From contig OX359282.1 of NCBI GenBank assembly GCA_947179155.2, positions 32,914,221 through 32,978,220 of the forward strand: DNA of 64,000 nt, read 5' to 3'. Below, piece after piece: positions 22,495-34,292 of this stretch. Each line of letters opens with the position of its first letter. Position 1 is the first letter of the stretch. The DNA is from Hedera helix (Eukaryota > Streptophyta > Magnoliopsida > Apiales > Araliaceae). The notes under the pieces were generated by a model. The model had not been told where the DNA came from and searched no databases. It worked only from the letters and a program-made list of their open reading frames with translations. The position numbers and the translations under genes are program-made.

Positions 22495-24111
22495 TTAGAC
22501 TGGAACTGTCCTAGTATTGTCATTACCAACTGAAGGCCTGACATCCATTTCCATTTCCTCTTCATTTTCCCTGGACATTTCTTCCAACGATTTTCCCTTC
22601 GATTCGGGCACCAAAAACGTAAACAACATCCCTAAGAAGTTAACCACACCAAGAACTATAAGCGAGTTCTTCACTCCAATACCAGGAGGATACCCTTTAT
22701 CAGTCTTAGTCTTGTCCTGGTTCTGAGCTGCATACAAAAAGCCAAATGCCCCTATAATTGCCCCGGCCTTTCCAGCTGCTGCAGATATACCATGGCACGT
22801 TGAACGTAACCTAGCTGGGAAAATCTCAGCTGGGACAACAAATGTGGTAGCGTTGGGACCAAAATTCGCAAAGAAAAATGTCAAGGAGTACATAACCACA
22901 AATCCAATTCGGTTTCCCTTATGAGTCCAGTGATCATATGGAATAGCTAGAGCAAACATAAACACTGTCATGAAAAAGAACCCCATTAATTGAATGGCAA
23001 ATCTTCCTATTTTATCAATAAATGCCACGGTAAACCAATAGCCAGGGACAGTACTGCAAATAGCAATGAGCGTTTGAGCCCTTGCAATTTTGTAAACCTC
23101 TTGAATCGCGTTCATAGTTTTGGCTTCAGGAAGCCAACCAATCGCGCTAAAAATGTCTTTTTGGAAAAGATTCTGACTATAAAATGCGATATCCAACAAG
23201 AACCATGTACTAGTCGTTCCTAGTAAATGTAAACCATGGCGACGAAGAAATTCTTTTGAAAACAAACCGAAATCACCCTTTGGTTCAGATGATTCAACCT
23301 TTTCTTGTTCTGCTTCTATTTCCACTTGTAATACTTTGGACATATCAGTCGCTGCCTGTTTTGCATTTTTGGCCACCAAGGCTGTGTAACGGGCAGTTTC
23401 GGGCATTTTCATGCGCCAGTAATAAGTCAATGCCGCAGGAAAAGCCCCAAACATTAGAATTATGCGCCAAAGGTAATCAGCTTGCGAGACAGTAGAACCA
23501 ACTGCATTAAATTCATATGCAGGAGCTGGATATGCAGCCTTAAAAGCCGCAGAAACAATGATTGCAAACACTCCACCAGCCATAATTCCGAATCCCTGCA
23601 TAGCAAACACGGCTGCAATGAACGCCCCACGCGTCTTTTTGTTGGCGTATTCGGACATAATGGTGGCTGAAAGTGGGTAGTCACCGCCTATCCCAAAGCC
23701 TAACCAAAACCGAAAAAAACACAATGTAGCCATGACAGATTTTGGGTTTTTGCCAAAGGAAAGGCCCGAGGCAATGGAGCAAATGACCATGAGCATAAGT
23801 GTCATGCCATAAACTTTTTTTCGGCCCATTTTGTCACCAAGCCACCCGAAGAAGAGCTGGCCAGCAAGAGTGCCACAAAGCGCAACACCGTTGACTGCTG
23901 CTGAGACATTTGGAGGCAGAGTTCCTGGCTTGGGGTAGCCATCTTGGTGGTAGTATATGCGGCCTAGTAATTTAGTGACAAGAGAAATGCAGAACAAGTC
24001 ATATGCATCTGTGAAGAATCCCATTCCAGCAATGACTATTGCTGTGAAGTGATACCATTGGGTTTTGGCCACATCAAGGGCATTAAGCACTTCCAATTGT
24101 TCTCTAGCCAT
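22495..24111 (-). CDS. PHT1: PHT1-family high-affinity inorganic phosphate:H+ symporter
   Basis: A plasma-membrane major-facilitator protein that imports phosphate with protons; in plants this family takes up soil phosphate or moves it between tissues. The 538-residue product has the usual PHT1 length and no intron in the coding part. It opens MAREQLEVLNALDVAKTQWY; the five codons before this Met are in frame but preceded by no ATG, so I start at 24111. The PHT1 signature GGDYPLSATIMSEYANKKTR is at residues 142-161. By homology to the fungal PiPT structure, likely phosphate-site residues are Y145, Q172, W303, D307 and N420, with D35 and D38 in the first membrane helix. A charged cytoplasmic loop lies near 240-290 and the C-terminus is acidic (ENEEEMEMD). 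The gene looks intact. Which PHT1 member it is cannot be told from sequence alone. Confidence 0.97.
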   Translation of the reverse strand: MAREQLEVLNALDVAKTQWYHFTAIVIAGMGFFTDAYDLFCISLVTKLLGRIYYHQDGYPKPGTLPPNVSAAVNGVALCGTLAGQLFFGWLGDKMGRKKVYGMTLMLMVICSIASGLSFGKNPKSVMATLCFFRFWLGFGIGGDYPLSATIMSEYANKKTRGAFIAAVFAMQGFGIMAGGVFAIIVSAAFKAAYPAPAYEFNAVGSTVSQADYLWRIILMFGAFPAALTYYWRMKMPETARYTALVAKNAKQAATDMSKVLQVEIEAEQEKVESSEPKGDFGLFSKEFLRRHGLHLLGTTSTWFLLDIAFYSQNLFQKDIFSAIGWLPEAKTMNAIQEVYKIARAQTLIAICSTVPGYWFTVAFIDKIGRFAIQLMGFFFMTVFMFALAIPYDHWTHKGNRIGFVVMYSLTFFFANFGPNATTFVVPAEIFPARLRSTCHGISAAAGKAGAIIGAFGFLYAAQNQDKTKTDKGYPPGIGVKNSLIVLGVVNFLGMLFTFLVPESKGKSLEEMSRENEEEMEMDVRPSVGNDNTRTVPV

Positions 24112-24145
24112 TGTTAGCCCTACCAAGTTTTTACCAGTCCTGCAA
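24112..24145 (-). other. PHT1 5' UTR with likely 3' splice site of a leader intron
   Basis: On the minus strand, TTTTGCAG is followed by GACTGGTAAAAACTTGG and then the start codon. PHT1 genes often have an intron in the 5' UTR, and this looks like its acceptor at about 24139. The matching donor and the transcription start were not identified. Confidence 0.5.
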
Positions 24146-26800
24146 AAGCATTAAACAGAGACAATTGTTAATATATATCTCAATATTTATTGATTCTTAT
24201 AAAAATTTCAGGAAAAGGGCTATTCTCAATGGAGCAGTTGACCAACTATTAAGTGTGTTAATTTATAATGGGTTATGCAATCCTGACTGTAGAGTGTGTA
24301 TATATTAACGTCCTAAGAATACTTGGAGAGTATTATTTTTCCACAAAACTCTTGGGAAGAAATGCAAAACAATTGTCTTGAATCAGTTTTGCAATCTTAT
24401 GCTCGTTTATTTCAAATTCGAAATACAATTCTAAACCAACGATTTTTAACAAAAAAAATTGTACTTAATCTTTTCAACAAATCCCTAATGTTCATTAGAA
24501 ATATGATTCTAAAAATATGATAGTAATCTCAATCTACTTAAAATATAAATAATTGCATGTTAAAAATTTCCTATTATTTTATTGCCTAAAATTAAAAATA
24601 TATATTTAATTTTAAAATGGACTAAAAGGCATAATACATATATATGTGAGTGTATATATATATAATGTGAAAAGAAAGGAATATATTACCACAAAAGAAA
24701 CCCCATTAAATAATTAAATAACATTCACCATTGGACGAATGAAGTAATAATGTGTATAAAATATGTAGATTGGACATTTGATTATAAGACAAAGGGTCGT
24801 TTTAGGTGGGCCAAAGACTTGATAAACCTCTAACTAAACATATGGTTTTTCAAAGAACGTGACCCAAACAGTGACATCTATGACTATGATATTTATGGAA
24901 TATGACATCTTGGAGAAGCGTGTAAAAACAATACATCGCTTAAGTCCACATTCTATGAAGTATAATAAATTAATAAATAAATAAAGTTATAATAACAACA
25001 ATCAACACTATATAACAGCTGTTGCGCTAAATTACAATAGCGTGGATTCATAGAGATTCTCTTTTAATTTTATATAGAATGATTTATAAAATTATTTTTT
25101 TACATTAATATGATACGTAAAAAAAATTAAAGAATTTAAAATTTAATATAATTAATTAAATAATTTTAATATGATAAATAATAAATATAAAATATATTAA
25201 TACAATTTAAATTCTTAAAATTTTTATGTATCATGTTATTATTAAAAAATATAAAACTCTAATTTTACAAATTATCATGTAGATAATTTATTTCCTTGTA
25301 TTTAATGCATGTAGGATAGTAAACTACACGCATAAATAAAGAAGTCAAAATTTAATAAACGAAGATAAGGTTGTTAAACATGTTTTGGATCAACCTATTT
25401 GTTTGTTCTGATATTAACTACGAGGCACAAAGTTAAGAGATAGAAGTTATTTGTTGGGCTACTACCTATTTATTAACGCAAATAGGCCGATCATATTTAG
25501 CTCGGCCGTTATTGTCCATCGAATCTATTATGCGCACAAGAGATCTTTTGGATCCTATAAACTTAAATTAAAATCTTTATCACATTCGGATATTAATTAA
25601 TTATAATATTTAATATTAATTGATATAAAAATTATCAATCAACACTAAAAAAGATTATAGTTACCTCCTTCAATTATATCTCCGACGTACTATTCGTAAT
25701 AATTCTAAAGAACTGAATACTATAAATACTCTTTTTATCTTTTAATATATATCGTTTTAGAATTATTTTCAAATATTAAAAAAATAATTGTATAATATTA
25801 TATATAATATCAATTATTTATATTGTCCTTATATTAAAATAAGAATGTTACTTATTAAATAAAAAATAATAAGAGAATGAAAATTATATTTAATATTTAA
25901 AATAATATTAAAAATTAAACAATTAATATTTATTAAAAATTCTCAAACGACAAATATTAAGAGAAAAATACTTCTCTAAAATGATATTTAAAAAATGACG
26001 GAGGAAGTACAAGGTTAACTATAAAGGTATGTGATTTTGAATACAAAATACTTTAACCTACTAAATATTCTATTTTGAAATATGAACTTATTCTCGTACC
26101 AAAAATATCTTACGATCCAAATCGTCAAACACTTTTAATTCTTTTTATATAGGTTCATTTTTTAACCGGTGGTTAAACGTGAAAATAAATTCTAGCGTTA
26201 ACACTATTCATAAATTATTTTGATATTTTTATAAATAAAAATAATAATTTTATGTGATTAGTTTTACATAAATAGTAAATACATCTAAAATTTATGTGAG
26301 AAAAAAATTATGAAGACATTAAATAAAAAAAATTAATATTTTCATAATTATTTTTAATATTTTAACATTTAAATTGTCGTTATAAATATATAACAATAGT
26401 CAAAATTGTTATTATACATCTATAAAATAATGATTTGACTGTAAAAATATATTTTTTTCTATAGAAATATCAATTTCCTAATAAACTAATGAAGATATTT
26501 TACTTAAAAAATAAACAAAAAAATATCAAAAATGAAAAGGGAAAAACTTTTCAACAAACATACGAAATCATGTGAGTACAAATAAATTTAACTCCCATTA
26601 ATAAGAAACTATTATATTTTTCTAGAACATGGTGAATAATTTATTTTTCTTTATATGAATTTTTTGTAAATTTTATTACAAAAGCCCTGCATATAAGTGA
26701 GAAGAGCCTTACATATAAGTGAGAAAAGGAGTATACTATTAATCATGCTTTAAGAGTATGGAATAATTTTTTCCCATTGACAAAGGAAGTGTATTATTGA
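24146..26800. other. Upstream region of PHT1; no other gene seen
   Basis: AT-rich sequence that should hold the PHT1 promoter and leader intron. I did not notice the phosphate-starvation P1BS motif (GNATATNC) close to the gene; one match, GCATATTC, lies far upstream at 27322-27329. A Stowaway-like MITE sits at 25662-26009. The short frames at 24111-24308 and 24323-24520 are not supported as genes. Confidence 0.5.
25662..26009. mobile_element. Stowaway-like MITE
   Basis: The left end TACCTCCTTCAATTATATC and the right end, read inward TACTTCCTCCGTCATTTTTT, form an imperfect inverted repeat of the CTCCCTCCGT type flanked by TA. The interior is AT-rich and non-coding. Confidence 0.55.
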
Positions 26801-26817
26801 AGCTGAATAAAATCCAG

Positions 26818-27129
26818 AAATTATATGAAGAACTCCTACTATACCTCAAAAAAAATCAAAGCATAAAATTAAAGAGCATTTTATCTCACCTCAAAAGGGG
26901 CAGGCAAAGAATTGATAAGCAAGCACTTGACTTGATGATAATCAAATAGATGGCAGAGGATGAAAGCTAACACAAGGAAAAAGAGGGTAGCAATTAAGCT
27001 ACTCAAAACACTAGCTGTACGTATTTTACATTAGACATACACGTACCTATTATTCAATGTGTATATATCATAATTTGTATCTATATATATAGATATAAAA
27101 AAATGATGAGTAAAGAGATTTCAAGGAAA

Positions 27130-27170
<41 letters not shown>

Positions 27171-27310
27171 GAGTGATGTGGGAATGGAGGGAAGGAGGAT
27201 TTCAAGGAAGGTGAGAGAGAGAGAGAGAATGGAGGGAAGGAGGATTTTTCGAGGAAGGTGAGAGGGAAGGAGGGGGAAGTGAATGCATATTTAAGACTCT
27301 TTGGTCTTGG
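26818..27310. repeat. Start of duplicated block B (matches 17756 and 19310-19650)
   Basis: ATTATATGAAGAACTCCT at 26818 matches 17756. TGTACGTATTTTACATTAGACATA, TATATCATAATTT, ATCTATATATATAGATATAAA and GGAGTGATGTGGGAATGGAGGGAA at 26870-27195 match the series at 19440-19560 in the same order. A (TG)n(AG)n microsatellite at 27130-27228 has expanded in this copy only. The minus-strand frame at 27068-27412 is a product of that repeat. Confidence 0.75.
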
Positions 27311-29160
27311 TATCTTGGATAGCATATTCCCTATTTCTTTTTGTGTGGTTTTGACTCTGTTTTCACAAGCTGAACTTGACTCATAAACCGTTGTGATTAT
27401 TACACTTGGCAAGATCTGGAGGGGTTAATTAGTCTCTCACTGTACGTCTCTTGGTCAACGGTCAAGTACCTTCTTTCAAGTATAATGTACTACTTTCTGT
27501 CTAATTGCCGCTAGTCTCGGTTTAGTTGAGCTGCCCGCTTGTCAAAATAAAATATTTTTAAATATATAGTTTAAAAATATTAATGAAATTTAAAGTATTT
27601 GCGTTGTATGAGAATTTTTTTTAACAATTTAAGGATAATTTTTTGAGCTCAAATGTTTACTATTTAAAAGCGTCCCAAACTCTGAATTTTTTTTATTTTT
27701 AATTTAAAAGTATTTTTAGTTAGTTCACTAAAATACTCCGCCAAATAGAATTTAAAAATTATGAAGTAACTAAAAGTAATGTTAATTATGCATGCATTTT
27801 TTTTGTTTTACAAATTAATTGAATTCACATCTTCAAATTTTACTATTGACTTCTTAAAGTCAATGCCTAACCTTCCCCTCGTTAGGTAGTCATCTATATA
27901 CATAACAAAATTTAGTTTTTTTTTGTCATTTTCTTTGGTTTTTGGTATAGGTTATTTAGAATTTCACTACGACTAAAACACTTTTTAATTTTTATTTACT
28001 TATTTTAAAGCAATTCAAATAGCTGCAAATAAAGTCCAAACCAAATAAGATTTTATTTTTTTTACACGCTCCTATAAAAGATGATTATGGTGTAATAATA
28101 TCATAAGAGTTAATAATAAATTATGAAAAATGATATTTTTACAGGATTTCGTAATATTTTTACATGTAATCTGTCGCTATAAATTTATAATAACAGTGAA
28201 AATCGTCGTTATAAACCTATAACTATATTTTTTATGTGAAAATATTAAAAAATCCTGTGAAAATATCAGTTTCCTAAATTATAAAACAACAAAACGAAAC
28301 TACATTATATGAAATTAGTAAGTTAAGTTGTGAAATTATTAACTATTAAAAATAATTAATAGTTAGTGTTGTAGAACCAAAATTATTTTTATGGTCCTTA
28401 CAAACTTTGGTGTTAACTTATTATTCTATAATAATTTTATTATTTAAAAGAATTCTTAAATTACTTAATCATAAAATAAATTTTAACTTTAAGAACATGT
28501 TTACAATTTTACTTTACTCAAATTTGGACTTTGAATAACTTAAATATTAAAAATATAAGTAAAAAATATTATGATTACATAATGGTTAATATTAAAAAAT
28601 ATATTGTATATTAAAAAATATATTAATCATTAAACTTTAATTATCAATTTTATTTCATATAGGAGATAGTTAGTTAATTAATGTTAAAAATAATTATGAC
28701 ATATATTAGTGACAAAAATTTATTTAATTTTTAAAATTAAAAGTCATAATAGTAACTTATTATTCCATAACAATTTTATTTCACAATAATTATATATTAA
28801 AAACATAAAAAATATTATGAGAAAATAATAATTAATATTAAAAAGCATAATATATATTGCAAAATATATTAATGATTAGACTTTAGTAACCAATTTTATT
28901 TTAGATAGGTGATCTTTAATTAATTAATGTTAAAAAAAATCTTCACTTATATATTAGTTATTAAAATTTAGTTACATTTTAAAAGTAAAAATCATGATGT
29001 AACTTATTATTTTATAACTATTTTATTTCATATAGAATTTTTTACAAACTATGTTGTGGCTTTTAGGCTTTACTCATTTTTGAACTCTAAAATATATATA
29101 AATTCGAAAGATTGAAAGCAAAAAATAAATATTAAATTTAAAAATAATAATAAACGACAC
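27310..29160. other. No gene seen; AT-rich with tandem and inverted repeats
   Basis: At 28130-28280, TGATATTTTTACAGGATTTCG and TTTCACAGGATTTTTTAATATT form an inverted pair around GTCGCTATAAATTTATAA; relatives occur at 21060-21140 and 26380-26480. At about 28413-29040 there are two to three imperfect tandem units of roughly 250-340 bp sharing TAACTTATTATTCTATAAC and ATATATTAATCATTA. Confidence 0.5.
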
Positions 29161-29168
29161 ATTACTAA

Positions 29169-31833
29169 TGTAAGACCCTGAATTTTATGAAAGACAAAAT
29201 TTAATTTTTTTTCATTTATATATATTTTTTGAAACAGTAAGTGGTTAAATTAACAAAGTTAAAAGTGAAGGATGTTATGTGTAAAATATTTTATGTTGGA
29301 CAATATTCGTTTGGTCAGGAAATATTCGTTCTGTCGGAAAATATTCGTACGACGGCGCCGTACGAACCAATCATTGGTGGACCCCACAACGAATAATTGT
29401 CGGATGTAGAAAACGACATAAACAATTTTTAAATGGTCAATGGTATTATCACCTTTAATTGTTAAAATACTCAATGGTAAAAGAATAGTAATATACGGTA
29501 TTACAAGTAACATACGGTATTGCACAGTAGCACACGGTCTTGCACAGTAGCACACGGCATTGCACAGTGTTTCGTATTATTAAACTGATAATGTGGTTAT
29601 TGTATAATATTTGACTTTATTGTCACATGCACAATAATTCATATTATTAAACTGATAATTGTCACAATAGCATATGTACAATAATTCACATTATTGAATC
29701 AATAATTGTCATTACACAGTAACGTATTCTTTCTTTTACATACTTTCTGCATTATTGTTATCTCTATTATGATGTTAATTAAACTGTTGTATTTCATTAT
29801 TAATTAATTTGATATTTAACTCAGAGAGCTAACTACACTGTATTTATAACAATTAGTTATAATAATAAATAAGTGTGAATTATTGTTGAATAATTGAATT
29901 AATAAAATTACTTGTTTATTAATATAAAGTTAGGTGATATAAAATGAATGATATATATTAAAGATAATATAATAATTATAGAATTTTAAATGAACGGTGT
30001 AGATTGAATATGATATTTAAATGAATGATTTAGATTAAGGAAATCTTAAAAGATGAAATGAATGGTATAAATTAAAAATAATATAAATTTTGAAATAGAT
30101 GGTGTAGATTAAAGATGATCTTTAAATGAATGATTTAAATTAAAGAAATCTTAAAAGATGAAATGAGTGGTAAGGATTAAACATTATCTTGAAATTAACG
30201 GTTTGAATTAAATTAGGAAATCTTGGTTATGATAAGATTTTTGGTTATAAATAGAGACTTTAACTTAAGGATTTTTCATAAACTTTCTTACTTGTATTTC
30301 TTTAACTCTCTAAATACTTCTTGTGTAAGTTCCCTCTAAGTGTGCTTAAGTCATTTTGAGTATTTGTGAAGATATATAAATGTACGTGGACTGTTCAAGT
30401 TAATCAATCTCATTTAAATCAATATTCAGTCACATGTTAAGGTAAGGAATATCATCTTCTTTCATATTCTATTATTTAAACTTACTACGATAAGGGATTA
30501 TCATTCTTTTATTTTTGAAAATAATATCGTTTCTCTCTTACTCATAAGACGTGTCATTTATTTTCATGTATTAAATTATGGGAATAACCTTACGGCGCGG
30601 ATTATCGCCTATTGGTGAATAACCTATCGTATTCATTCCTTATTAATCTCTGAGAATAACCTTACGGCGCGGATTACCACCTGTTTGGTGAATAACTTTT
30701 CGTATTCAAATTTTATTAAATTGTGGGAATAACCTTACTGCGCGGACTACCGTCTGTTGGTGAATAACTCTTTGTATTTATTTCTTATTTGTCTCTTGTA
30801 GAAATAATTTGTTTACATGAATTATTACATGACACTATTGAACTGTAACCGTTATTCTGAACTGTGGATCTTGAATATCATTTTTGAATTTCACTCCACA
30901 TCATGTTGATAATTTGGACACTATTTAAATCTGCACAAAGTAAACTTCTGATACTTATTGTTTATCCTGTTTCTTCTGTTCATCATTTATATCATTTTAA
31001 TCATCCAAAATCAAGTTGTTGTGAATATCTGTGGCGGGGGGCACATATGCGATATAATTGTTGAACAGATGATAGGTTAAAGGCGATATAATAGGTTAAA
31101 GGCGATACATCTGTTCGGTGTCTTTTTATGGCACGTAGTGGATGTTCTCTTTGGCCCGTACCGCAAAGATGAACTATTGTTTGGTATGATTATAACCAAA
31201 GGCTGAATCTCTTATAATAATGACCGTTGGTGTTATATTGAATATCTTTGGCCCGTAGTGCAAAGATGAACTGTTGATTTGCATAATTATGACCAGGAAC
31301 TGTGAGTTTGTATTCTCATGGTCAGTGGTGTTTCAAATAATAAAAGTTGAAGATGTTTTTTCTGAAAAGAGAAGCGAGTGGACACTATAGTCTGCATTAT
31401 TCTTCTAATAGATTGCTCATTCCGCTGCTATTATTAATTTAAACGTTGTTCAAGAATTTAACTGCAGATTTTTATATAAACCTTGTATTCTATTAAGTAC
31501 TCAACTGTTGAAGGCTAACGATAATTATTCATCATTATCTTAGTCATGATATTCTTTACTGGGCTATTTGAACTCACCCTTTCTTTTGTTCCATTGTTTT
31601 TCAACAGGAGCTGAGAACGTAGCTGGGTCTAGCCGGGGAATGGAGTGAGAGTCCAAGGGATAGCTATCGTAGTCTTCACGTGTTGTAAAATAATGTGACA
31701 ACAGTCGTGAAAGACTTAGTTATATATTATTATACAATGTATTGTTGTACGTTACACTACTTGTAATAATTTTATTATAGTCTTTTGACAACTCAAGTTT
31801 GGGTTGTGTGGACCCAGATTTGAGGGCGTCATA
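29169..31833 (+). mobile_element. Solo LTR 1 (Ty3/gypsy-like), 2665 bp
   Basis: Starts TGTAAGACCCTGAATTTT and ends GATTTGAGGGCGTCATA, a pattern typical of chromovirus-like gypsy LTRs, and is flanked by the 5-bp target duplication ACTAA (29164-29168 and 31834-31838). The final bases are TA instead of CA, probably a point change. A TATAAATA box at 30246-30253 fits plus-strand transcription. There is no internal region, so it is a recombination product of a complete element. Inside, a 73-bp unit (GGAATAACCTTACGGCGCGG...) is repeated three times at 30579-30796. The minus-strand frame at 29259-29555 is not a gene. Confidence 0.9.
30579..30796 (+). repeat. Three 73-bp tandem units inside solo LTR 1
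   Basis: Each unit begins with GAATAACCTTAC(G/T)GCGCGGA, has TTGGTGAATAAC in the middle and ends TTATTAATCTCT-like. They are absent from the related solo LTR 2 and account for most of the length difference. Confidence 0.9.
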
Positions 31834-31838
31834 ACTAA

Positions 31839-31912
31839 CACTTGATTGTGAATTTTTGATAATTGTTTGTTTGAATAATGTTTGTAGTCATTCTAATTGT
31901 AATAATAAGTTA
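31839..31912. other. 74-bp spacer between the two solo LTRs
   Basis: This is the short host sequence left between the two insertions. It is AT-rich and non-coding. Confidence 0.8.
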
Positions 31913-31917
31913 ATTTA

Positions 31918-32548
31918 TGTAAGACAACAAAATTATAAAATGCAAATTTTATTTTTTTATATATATATATTTTTATGAAACAGTAAGTTGTTAAATTGAC
32001 ATAGTTAAAAGTTAAATATGTTATGTACAAATTTTATTTGTCGGACAACATTCGTTTTGTCGAAGAATATTCGTTTTGCCGAGAAATATTCGAGTCGTAC
32101 GACGGTGCTGAAATAGTCAATCATTGGTAGACCCCACAATAGAATATTGTCGGATATAGAAAACGACAGAAGTAATTTTTTTATAAAAACAGTGTTATCA
32201 CTTTTAACTGTTAAAATACCGGAGATAAAAAATAGTAGCATACTGTATTTTATGATATTTTGTTGTAGCACACAGTATTCTATAATAACACATGGTATTG
32301 CACAGTGTCTTATATTATTGATCTGATAACATGGTTATTGCACAGTATTCACTAATAATTAATGATACACAGTATTTTGCGTTATTGATTCAATAATTGT
32401 CATTACGTTGTAGTTTATATCATCGAGCCAATAATTGTTATTGCACTGTATTAAATCAAATAATTGTCAATAACGTATTTCTTACATTATTGTTCAATTA
32501 TTATTATCACTGTTGTAACATTACCTTAATTATTGTATTATTAGTGGA

Positions 32549-32580
<32 letters not shown>

Positions 32581-34292
32581 GTGAACAGTATCTGGACCCT
32601 CTATGGGGGCCACATGAATAATGAATGTGAATTGGTGAAGAATAGCAGGTAGTGTGCGCTGTCACTTTTGAAAATTAGGTTGGCGTGCAGCACACCTACA
32701 CAGTGCATTCCCCTCTCCTATAAATAGTTTGCTCAGCTGAATAGAAAAAATACACCTAAAATATAAAAAAATTCTGTAAGTATTTTGTGAGTTTTCTTTG
32801 AGAATAGTAAGGTTATTTTGAGTGTTTGTAAACCAAAAGGAGTGCAGAAAATTTTCAAGTAAGTATTTTATTAAAGAGTAGTAATTGCACAAATACTTAT
32901 TTCACATAGTATTCACAAATCTTTATTTATAAGACTCTTCTTTGAGAAGATTTATTTCAAAAAACTTTCTTAGAAAGATTTATTATTATTTTTGAAGTTA
33001 TTATTTTACACTATAAAAATTTATAATATATAAATAATTTTAATAGTTTATAATATATGAGTTATCATACACCTTGAAATTGATATATGGTAATTAGTAA
33101 TTATATTATAAATACATAAGTTAATCAACTTCATTTTTATCAATATCCAGTCACGTAATAAGGTAAGCGATACTATCTTTTTCATCTTTCATTATTCAAA
33201 CTTACTACGGTAAGGAATATCATTTCTTTTATACTCTTAAACTTATTATGGTAAGTATTGTTCGGTAAAACTTCTGAAATGATCATAATTTTCTTAATAG
33301 TTCATGCTTCATTTAATATTTTTTCAATTGAACCTTCCTATTTACTTGGACCTTTCTATTAAACTTCAATCGTTCTTTTGAAATATGGATCTTGTATATC
33401 GTTCTTGAATTTGAGTATACATTATGTTGACAATTTGAACATTATTTGAATCTGTACAAAGTAAAATTATAAACTTCCGATATTTATTGTTATTCATGTT
33501 TCTTCTGTTCATCAGTTATATATTTGTTATTTTTCTAATTATCAAGAATCAAATTATTGTTAATATCTGTGACCTGGAGCATAGGTTGGATAAGGGTGTT
33601 ATTAGGTTAAAGGCGATATATTTGATGGTATGTCTTTTAGGGCATACGGTGAATGTTCTCTTCGGTCTGTAGTGCAAAGATGAACTATTATTTGGTATGA
33701 TTATCACCAAAGGCTGAAGAGTGGTATGATCATGACTGTTGGTGTTATATTTGAATATCTTTGACCGTAATGCAAAGATGAACTGTTGACTTGATTGATT
33801 ATGACCAGGAACTGTGAGTTTGCATTATCATAGCCAGTGGTATTTCAGATAATAAAAGTTGATGATGTTTTTCTTAAAAAGATAAGCGAATGGACATCAT
33901 GGTCCATATAATTTTTCTAATGGTTGTTTTTCTTCTGTAGTTGTTGATTTGAACTTTGTTTAAAGATTTAACTGCAGTTGTTGAATTAAAATTGGTTGTT
34001 TTAATTATTCTATCAAGAACTCAATTATTAAAGGCTAACGATAATTTATTCGTCATTATCTTAGTTTTAATATTCTTTACTGGACAATTTGAGCTCACCC
34101 TTTTTTTTAATCTATTATTTTTCAACAGGAGAAAAGAACGTTATAGTAATTTTCACATGTTATAAAATAGTGTAGCAACAATAGTGAAGACTTAGTTGTA
34201 TATTATTGTACGATATACTGTATTATAATAGTTGTTGTGTATTTTGACAACTTAAGTTTACGCTGTATGGGTCCATATTTGAGATCCTCACA
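31918..34292 (+). mobile_element. Solo LTR 2, same family, 2375 bp
   Basis: Starts TGTAAGACAACAAAATTA and ends GAGATCCTCACA, so TG...CA, flanked by ATTTA at 31913-31917 and 34293-34297. It aligns along its length with solo LTR 1: GAAACAGTAAGTTGTTAAATTG near the start, the AACGACA-rich stretch, TATAAATA at 32719-32726, GTGCAAAGATGAACT and the AACTGCAG/GGCTAACGATAA blocks. It has an (ATT)n run at 32549-32577. Clear divergence and a different target duplication show an independent insertion. Confidence 0.9.

Noticed and set aside
24112..24126. Five extra in-frame codons upstream of the PHT1 start
   Set aside because: They begin with TTG, not ATG, and the PHT1 family starts at the MAREQ methionine.
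27322..27329. GCATATTC as a P1BS phosphate-starvation element for PHT1
   Set aside because: It fits GNATATNC but is over 3 kb upstream, in the repeat block, and such an 8-mer is expected by chance in AT-rich DNA.
27068..27412. Minus-strand 114-codon frame rich in Ser, Leu and Thr-His
   Set aside because: Produced by the (TG)n(AG)n microsatellite and GGAAGG repeats.
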